The position numbers were made by a program, and so were the translations under genes. The notes under the pieces are model-generated. The model was not told the DNA's origin. It made no database searches and saw only the letters and a list, made by a program, of their open reading frames with translations. From contig CM032233.1 of NCBI GenBank assembly GCA_019009955.1, positions 13,435,001-13,499,000 of the forward strand: a stretch of 64,000 bases of DNA, read 5' to 3'. The stretch comes from Riptortus pedestris (lineage: Eukaryota > Arthropoda > Insecta > Hemiptera > Alydidae). This document shows, piece after piece, positions 58,641 to 64,000 of the stretch (the stretch's first letter is position 1; every line of letters starts with the position of its first letter).

Positions 58641-58730
<90 letters not shown>

Positions 58731-59039
58731 TACATAATTGTGTTGATGTTTTTGACCAGGTTATATTTATATATGGTGTTGCTATTCTTTTTGGAGTTTT
58801 GGCCAATTTTGGTGAAAAAAATCTTAGTTTATGCCGATATTTCGAGAATCTTTATTCTCTCTTCTTCCGGGCACGACTAAAGATACTTAAAAAATATTAC
58901 ACATGACTATTGCACTTAGAACTAGGGCCTATCTTTAGTCTTGCCCTGAAGAAGAGAAAATAAAGATTCTCGAAACATCGGCGTAAACTAAGATTTTTTC
59001 ACCAACATTGACCAAAACTCCAAAAAGAATAACAACACC

Positions 59040-59086
<47 letters not shown>

Positions 59087-59302
59087 TATATATATATATA
59101 TATATATAAAGGAAAGTTTTATTACAAATTTAATACATTGAGGCAGTTTTTTTAATAGTTTTATTCCTGAAAATGCTTTTGTTTGTTATTAGAAGTTTGA
59201 AGAATATTCTTGTGTCTTTATTTGTGTTTATATGGTATATTACTTTTGTGAAAAAATGTATTGCTTCACAAACAGGACTATTCTGCATGTGTGTGTGTGT
59301 GT

Positions 59303-59383
<81 letters not shown>

Positions 59384-62300
59384 TCTTGATAAATATCATA
59401 AATTATAGTTTTCAGCCACCATTTGATCCCACCCCTTTCGACTTTCCAACTTAAGTCCAGCTTAAACTTCAATTCCTTTTGGATTCATATAATAGGTAAA
59501 TTAAACAATATGTTGCGAGATAGTGTCATTACCATGGATTGGAGGAATTGGGAAATCTATTAAGTTCAGGCAGCACCTGGACGATGGAATTTGATTAAAT
59601 TGAAATAAATGCAAATCGCATATATTAACCATTCTATTAAGTAAATCCAAAACAATATTATTAAATTTATTAGGAGATGACTGGTTCAACTGTCAAGTTT
59701 TGTCCTACCTCATCTTTTTTTGTTACCATGAATAATTAAAATTTTAAAAGCATATTTTTGTTTAACTCAGTTAGCTTATAGTTTTGTCATTGGGCCCTTT
59801 CCATTTCTACTTTTACATTTTTATAAAGGGTAGAGATAAATTCATATCATTTACGACTAATAATAACAGATACAAAAAATTGGCTCACTCCATTTTTAGG
59901 TGCCTAAACGTGGGACGGTTTAAAAATACCATCAATTGAATTTCAATATAAGGATGGTTAAGATGAAATTTCCCTATACATTATCACTATTATCCTGGTT
60001 CTATTGGGCATACTTATTTTAAAATAATGCAGATAAACAGAATTTTTGATTGGAAGTGAGTCTGTTATTATAAAGAGTGTTTTTTTTTTCTAATATTTTT
60101 TATAATATCATCAATACAAAATTCATTTTATGTTTTCTTACTTATTTCTAGGCACTATAAGTTTTGTAAGACCTGGCCCCCTGCCACCTCCTTACACCCT
60201 TCAGTGTTATTTTTTAATTGTCTTTTATTTGAAAGGAAAATGTGTCATACCTGAGGTAGTAAAACATGGGTTTCCTGAATATTTAGTTCAGTAAACTACC
60301 ATTGAGCTACAGGCACAGATATTTTTGATGTTTTATTATTTTATTTTCCTCTCCAATTAAAATTAATTGATACATTATTTACTGAGGGTGTATTCTATCC
60401 TGTAAACAAATATAATACAGTGATTATACTTGGTAGCAGTATACTAATTTAAGCCCTTAATCATACCCTTCTTCAATATATTTGGAGCTCAAAGGTAGAG
60501 TACTGAACTAGATATCCAAGGCTCCTGGATTCAACTCAGGGCACGAAAAATGTTTCTCAAATTGAGAATAATTAATCACTCAAAAGCAAAAAGACTTTAT
60601 ATTGGTCAAGGATATTGTTAAAGGAAGTGATAAAATATAGGGAGTAAGAAGTGGCCAAGAGATTCTCGGTTTTCGATACTATTAATACATATTTATTTCA
60701 AACCAAACATATTGCAGATATGTCCAGAATAATTAAATCCTTTATTTTTCTGTTATATAATCTATTTTTAGTTCCTTGTACAAAGTAAAGGAAGAATAAT
60801 CCTGAAAATTTTTAGTATCAAGTTTCATTGGAATTATCATTTTAAATCTTTCTTCAGACCCTTTTCATTAATTTCAGCATGACACATGTAAATATCTCAC
60901 ATAACTCAAAAATCAAAGAATTTTAAATGATTATCAGCAAATAGTTTATTTTTTTAAATCATATCACAAGAGGTAACTGATTTCCTTTTAAAGAAAATCT
61001 GCTAAAACTTACTTGAGGGACACAGATAAAAGCTTGGGAAAGGTTAGGTAACAATTATTTCTTTGTCTAGCCTGCTGGGATGCTGTTAGATTCTGGGAAG
61101 TAGTGACCTTTTGAGGTGGTGCAGGTCCTGCAGCCCGCTGGGATACTGTCGGATTCTGGGAAGTAGTGACTTCTTGAGGTGGTGCAGGTCCTGCAGCCCG
61201 CTGGGATACTGTCGGATTCTGGGAAGTAGTGACCTCTTGAGGTGGTGCAGGTCCTGCAGCCCGCTGGGATGCTGTCGGATTCTGGGAAGTAGTGACCTTT
61301 TGAGGTGGTGCAGGTCCTGCAGCCCGCTGGGATGCTGTCGGATTCTGGGAAGTAGTGACCTCTTGAGGTGGTGCAGGTCCTGCAGCCCGCTGGGATGCTG
61401 TCGGATTCTGGGAAGTAGTGACCTTTTGAGGTGGAGCAGATTCTGCAGCCCGCTGGGATGCTGTCAGATTCTGGGGTGAAGTGGATTACATAATAGCTGC
61501 TCTCTGCTCTGTAGGTGCTCTGCAATGATGGTAACGCCCTCAGTGGTTAGCGTTGCAATCAATATGGTGGCCGCTCGTTGTAGTAGTGGTATTCTCCACT
61601 GGTCTGCAGTGTCGCTGGTAGTCCATTGCAGTAGAAGTGTGTTGCTCATTGTGGTAGCTGGCCGATGTGTGGCAGTGATCGGCAACATAGGCAGAAGAGC
61701 AGTGTCGTCCCTCTGGCGGCGACACAGCTCTTCTTTCCGCCTGGTGTACATCATCATGACAGCAATGGTTCCACTGTCTAGAAGCCATTTCCCATTCCTT
61801 GTGGCTCCTCAAGTGTATGCCGCTAGGCCCATGTTGGGCGCCCGTATATCACCTTAGGCCAGTCTTCGGCTAGAGACATTGAAAAAGAGTGCCGGGCAGT
61901 CCGAGGTGTAGGGAGCTAAAAGAAAGAGCAGTTGCAGACTAAGTAATGCATGCAGGTCCTAGAGGTGGAGAGATACTTACTCCTGCCCCCAAACCTGAGC
62001 ACGTATTGAGGAAGGATAAGAGAAGGTTTGTTGATGGTCAGGGAGATTCCGCCAATAACACTATATTTATTTCTGATTATTATCAATTGCCAGTATTACG
62101 AATTCGTATTACAAATTGGATAAGGCATATGATGAGCATCATACTTTTCTATTTAATTAATTTGATTTTACTCATTTTTCTTAAGATTATTTTTTGTATT
62201 GCAGCTGTATCCTATAACGCTGAAGAGAGTCATGCTTCGACAGAATCTTCATCTCATCCTGTTATTGATTCAGTGCAAGTAACAAGTTCTGGACCATGCA

Positions 62301-63115
62301 TAGCCCTTAGTGAAGGCTTTTCTGTGAATCCCAATAATTCTGGGATACTCCCAAATAGCTTATACGATTATCCAAGGCCTCTTATGCCTGCAATTGATTT
62401 GAAATCAGCAACATCCTCTTCACAAAGTCTTCATACTGATTATGAATATGTAACTACAGATGATGAAAGTAGTTTTACTGATGAAGAATTGTCTAACAAA
62501 TGGCTTTCAGCAAACTGTGAGACTCTTCCTCATCCATCAGACAGCCTTTTAGAAAATTCTAATAAACCAACTTTTGATATTCGGATTACAAGAAAATCCA
62601 AGATATATAAGAAATCAATAGAATCCCCTCATCCACCAAACTCTCAACTTCGCCTTAATTTAAATAATCATGCCTATCTAAATATTAAGGATTTAAGTCC
62701 CGAGGAAGTTGCGAGGATAGAACTTGCTATCGATTGTTTATATGATTTCCCAAGACCTCACTGTTTAAATTGGAGGACGGATGGGGATGGTGTTTTTGCC
62801 CAGCCTAAGCTTAACTATTCGAATGCTACACCCCCTGGTGGATTTTTCCATCATGAAATCACTGATTCTGTTGCTGTCGATGACAACAGCACTAGTCATT
62901 CTAATGCATCACCTTTGTGTTATTCAAATGTTTCTAGCCATATCTCTTCTGATATCCCTCCAATCGTGAATAGAGAACTTAAACCTGGAAGGAAGCAATC
63001 AGTTTTAGTCTCTAAAGAGCCATTGACTCACCAACCTAATGTTGACTCAAATCGACATAAAAGTTTAAAACCAAAACAATCGTCCAGAATGAAAGACCGA
63101 AATAGGTATTTTTAG
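51143..63115 (+). CDS. dos: DOS/GAB-type docking protein, copy B (four exons visible, 433 aa if stopped at 63115)
   Basis: Tandem paralog of copy A with the same intron phases. Exons: 51143-51229, 54749-54874, 57079-57256, 62205-63115. PH domain ~residues 17-125. Docking region: Y184 (YDYP), Y288 (YLNI), Y310 (YDFP), and P383-P391 keeping PxxxRxxKP. Against copy A, the YIPI tyrosine is Cys (C162), PPRPPKP is lost (PHPPNS), and YTNA is changed. The position matching the exon 4 donor of copy A reads ATAGGT instead of GTAAGT, so translation runs to TAG, dropping the exon 5-6 tail with the SHP2-type tyrosines. A further exon beyond 64000, or use of GT at 63106, cannot be excluded. The reading frame is otherwise intact. 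Confidence 0.85.
51944..52172 (+). mobile_element. tRNA-derived SINE (copy 5)
   Basis: GGCTCAAGTTAGCCATGTGA at the head, B box AGTTCGATTCC near 52013, body 'ttccaccctggctag', tail GTTGACGTTAATAAATAA. Confidence 0.82.
52666..52886 (+). mobile_element. tRNA-derived SINE (copy 6)
   Basis: GGGCTCAGGTTGGCCGTGTG at the head, B box GGTTCGATTCC at 52733, body 'cccaccctggctag', tail ATGGACGTAAATAAAT. The tRNA part has a long head between the A and B boxes, as in class II (Leu/Ser-like) tRNAs. Confidence 0.85.
54749..54874 (+). CDS. dos: dos copy B exon 2
   Basis: 42 codons, phase 0 at both ends. Encodes TWKRRWCVLKAG, the PH signature, with YYYASKTSNSIKGEIDL following. One codon shorter than in copy A. 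Donor CAA|GTAAGT. Confidence 0.9.
55510..55690 (-). repeat. MITE-like repeat fragment
   Basis: 'aattcgaaatatctctattact', 'aatctcgttgaaaattgaatg' and 'aacttgaatattagctgagatatc' match the central block of the TTAA-ended family, strongly diverged. Confidence 0.4.
55740..56175 (+). repeat. Direct repeat shared by introns 2 and 3 of copy B (first copy)
   Basis: Shared blocks with 59665-60015: 'cctacctcatctttttttgtta', TTTTACATTTTTATAA, AAATTCATATCATTTACG, and CCTGGTTCTATTGGGCATA at the end. An unclassified dispersed or duplicated segment with no coding capacity. Confidence 0.65.
57079..57256 (+). CDS. dos: dos copy B exon 3
   Basis: 59 codons plus one base. It opens VDAGLESENI, then FDIKTDKRTYFFAAET and the C-terminal PH helix with invariant Trp (DMNNWVESI). 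The donor GTAAGTATAAATAACATT matches that of copy A for 17 of 18 bases. Confidence 0.93.
57610..58240 (+). mobile_element. Non-autonomous Helitron
   Basis: Starts TC after A (57609) and ends CTAG (58237-58240) before T, the A|TC...CTAG|T layout of Helitrons. The 5' part (CTCCTCCTAAACGGCTGGAT) and 3' part (TGTCTGTCGGGTCCGCTAG) resemble widespread arthropod Helitron families as I recall them. Length 631 bp, no Rep/helicase coding. Its interior shares blocks with the minus-oriented element at 18246-19800. Confidence 0.78.
58643..58730. repeat. (TA)n(CA)n microsatellite
   Basis: ~78 bp of TA followed by 10 bp of CA. Confidence 0.95.
58764..59050. repeat. Foldback element with CTGAAGA...CGAAAC motif
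   Basis: The left arm from TATTTATATATGGTGTT pairs with the right arm AACACCATATATAAATA. Inner pairs include CTTTTTGGAGTTTTGG against CCAAAACTCCAAAAAG. The turn is near 58900. The right arm carries CTGAAGA (58946-58952), then gaga...tctc, then CGAAAC (58971-58976). Confidence 0.75.
59047..59108. repeat. (TA)n microsatellite
   Basis: A TA tract directly beside the foldback, broken once by GA near 59085. Confidence 0.9.
59288..59380. repeat. (TG)n microsatellite
   Basis: ~93 bp TG/GT tract with one GAGT interruption. Apparent His-Thr or Cys-Val repeat proteins here are artefacts of it. Confidence 0.95.
59665..60015 (+). repeat. Direct repeat shared by introns 2 and 3 of copy B (second copy)
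   Basis: Partner of 55740-56175, same orientation, with small deletions. The ends agree at GATGACTG.TTCAACTGTCA and CCTGGTTCTATTGGGCATA. Confidence 0.65.
60258..60545. repeat. Pair of inverted tRNA-like sequences
   Basis: On the minus strand, 60312-60258 reads CCTGTAGCTCAATGGTAG and TACTGAACTAAATATTCAGG. On the plus strand, 60486-60545 reads GAGCTCAAAGGTAGAGTACTG and ATATCCAAGGCTCCTGGATT. Both follow a tRNA D-arm/anticodon-arm pattern but are mutated, so they are most likely tRNA-derived repeat remains and not working tRNAs. Confidence 0.35.
61068..61474. repeat. 63-bp minisatellite, about 6.5 units
   Basis: Units with GCAGGTCCTGCAGCCCGCTG, GGGATACTGTCGGATTCTGG and GAAGTAGTGACC, spaced exactly 63 bp (GCAGGTCC at 61121, 61184, 61247...). 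Both strands stay open as 21-residue repeats. On the minus strand the frame runs on toward the LTR-leader-like block, so the array may have grown inside a retroelement frame. Confidence 0.9.
61480..61960 (-). pseudogene. LTR-retroelement leader-like fragment
   Basis: On the minus strand near 61850, GGGCGCCCAACATGGGCC resembles a retroelement primer-binding site (GGCGCCCAAC type). Downstream of it two overlapping open frames (61812-61540 and 61757-61464) occupy the position of gag and run toward the 63-bp minisatellite. No Gag motif is recognised. Confidence 0.35.
62205..63115 (+). CDS. dos: dos copy B exon 4, read through to a stop
   Basis: The acceptor is TTTTTTGTATTGCAG, entering in phase 1 as in copy A. 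Encodes VSYNAEES..., YDYPRPLMP, FTDEELSN, HPSDSLLENS, AYLNI, YDFPRP and PIVNRELKPGRK. It keeps reading MKDRNRYF to TAG at 63113-63115. The open frame extends upstream to 61946, but that part is intronic repeat sequence. Confidence 0.88.
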
Positions 63116-64000
63116 GTTATGGATTAGATCTTTTTTAATTATATTTTTCCCCCAATAGAACTAATGATTGATACATTAACTCTTTCCATGTAAAGTAGCA
63201 TGGAAGTGTTCATGGTCCACAAAATATAGTAAGTTGGAGCTCTTCTATGAATTTTCACTGCCTTTTCATAGTTCAATATAATTTACTTTGAGTTTATTTT
63301 TGTCAAATTAATTGATTTGATGACAAATCAATCTAATAGATTTGAATGACAAGTAATCAATCCGAAATATTGGTGTTACAAGTTGTTTGTAGAATTAAAT
63401 GGCTGCCCTTGACAAGAGTAATACTTCTTTATAAAGAATGCTTATTTGTGCCTCCTTTTATATTGAGCTTGGAGTTTTACCTCTTTTAATAAATCATGTT
63501 TATTTCCAAACAATTTTTATATCTGAAATTATAAAGCATTCTTTCCACCATCTAATGATTAAGCTCTACAGGGATTTACAATAAAATAATATTGGTAGAA
63601 GTATTTTGGTGGATTTCTGTTGTGATTCTTCTTTTTGAGTGATAAGAACAATTTTTTTTCAGATGAGAATGGAGATTTTGTCATGACTCAATTATTTGTT
63701 AAAGTAGATATGTGAATATATATTGTATTTTGGCAGTTGTCTTGCATTAAATATTGAATATCACAAGTATAGTTGTAAACTCATCCAAACTGCCCCCCCC
63801 CCCATCTCTTAACCAATAGTAGTGATAGAGGTTAAAATAATTTAACATTCTTAAAATCACTTATAAATTCATTTATAAGATTCTCAACATCTGTTTATAA
63901 ACTGAAATGTACATGGGCATTGAAATGTTAAAGAAAAGGTTTTAGGTTAATCATTTTTACCATTGACCAAAACTTAATGAAGCAAATCTATTCAAATTAA
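63116..64000 (+). other. Downstream of copy B exon 4
   Basis: AT-rich DNA, either 3'UTR/intergenic or intron 4. No counterpart of copy A exons 5-6 is seen before the window ends. In copy A exon 5 begins 1.87 kb after exon 4, so its absence in 885 bp is not proof of loss. No obvious AATAAA poly(A) cluster close to 63115. Confidence 0.5.

Larger units (their letters stand above)
57257..62204 (+). other. dos copy B intron 3
   Basis: 4.9 kb, crowded with repeats: a Helitron (57610-58240), (TA)n, a foldback element (58764-59050), (TG)n, the second copy of the intron repeat (59665-60015), tRNA-like sequences near 60260 and 60490, a 63-bp minisatellite and an LTR-leader-like block. Confidence 0.8.

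Noticed and set aside
59130..59472. His-Thr and Cys-Val repeat frames
   Set aside because: Translation of the (TG)n tract.
60480..60545. Functional tRNA
   Set aside because: Arms do not pair properly and an inverted relative lies at 60258-60312, so it looks like a repeat derived from a tRNA.
61946..62204. N-terminal extension of copy B exon 4
   Set aside because: The open frame continues upstream of a strong acceptor (62204), but copy A homology begins exactly at 62205 and upstream sequence is repeat-derived.

Overview
This is intron-rich, AT-rich animal nuclear DNA, most likely from an arthropod. The signs are GT-AG introns of 2-5 kb, many (TA)n and (TG)n tracts, tRNA-derived SINEs, Helitrons, Ty3/gypsy and R2-like retroelements, and a DOS/GAB adaptor gene. 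There are no operons, and most open frames are chance or transposon-derived. The species cannot be told from this sequence alone; an insect, perhaps hemipteran, is only a guess.

Layout: 0-5 kb holds the last coding exon of a branched-chain aminotransferase (BCAT, + strand, 1927-2118). Directly behind it lies a 42-bp minisatellite (2109-3150) that looks like an amplification of the end of that exon. Copies of a TTAA-ended MITE-like family surround both, one of them split by a solo LTR. 5-21 kb is gene-poor: a mariner-type MITE, foldback hairpins, a ~180-bp satellite (10.24-12.50 kb), more MITE copies, SINEs and Helitron-like elements.

21.6-38.2 kb is a complete six-exon DOS/GAB-type docking protein gene (copy A, 554 aa). 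It has an N-terminal PH domain, Tyr motifs, proline-rich SH3 ligands, a PxxxRxxKP GRB2-SH3 motif and a C-terminal pair of SHP2/Corkscrew-type tyrosines. Its introns carry a TE-like ORF relic, a SINE inserted in an inverted-repeat element, a gutted piggyBac and a Tc1-derived MITE. 38.2-51.1 kb is a transposon-rich spacer: a decayed Ty3/gypsy element on the minus strand inserted into an R2-like LINE relic, a 24-bp GC-rich minisatellite with 221-bp higher-order repeats, and a second gypsy-like relic.

51.1-64 kb is a second, tandem DOS/GAB copy in the same orientation (copy B; four exons visible, same intron phases). It keeps the PH domain and the PxxxRxxKP motif but has lost several tyrosine and SH3 ligands. 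The splice donor after exon 4 is mutated, so the frame stops at 63115 and may give a 433-aa protein without the SHP2-binding tail. Copies A and B would act in receptor tyrosine kinase signalling as membrane-recruited scaffolds. B looks like a diverged, possibly competing or rewired paralog.

Most notable points: the tandem DOS/GAB pair with loss of the tail-splicing donor in B; the BCAT-exon-derived minisatellite, which also repeats a near-perfect 5' splice site about 25 times; and MITE (TA)n tracts used repeatedly as landing sites by other elements.
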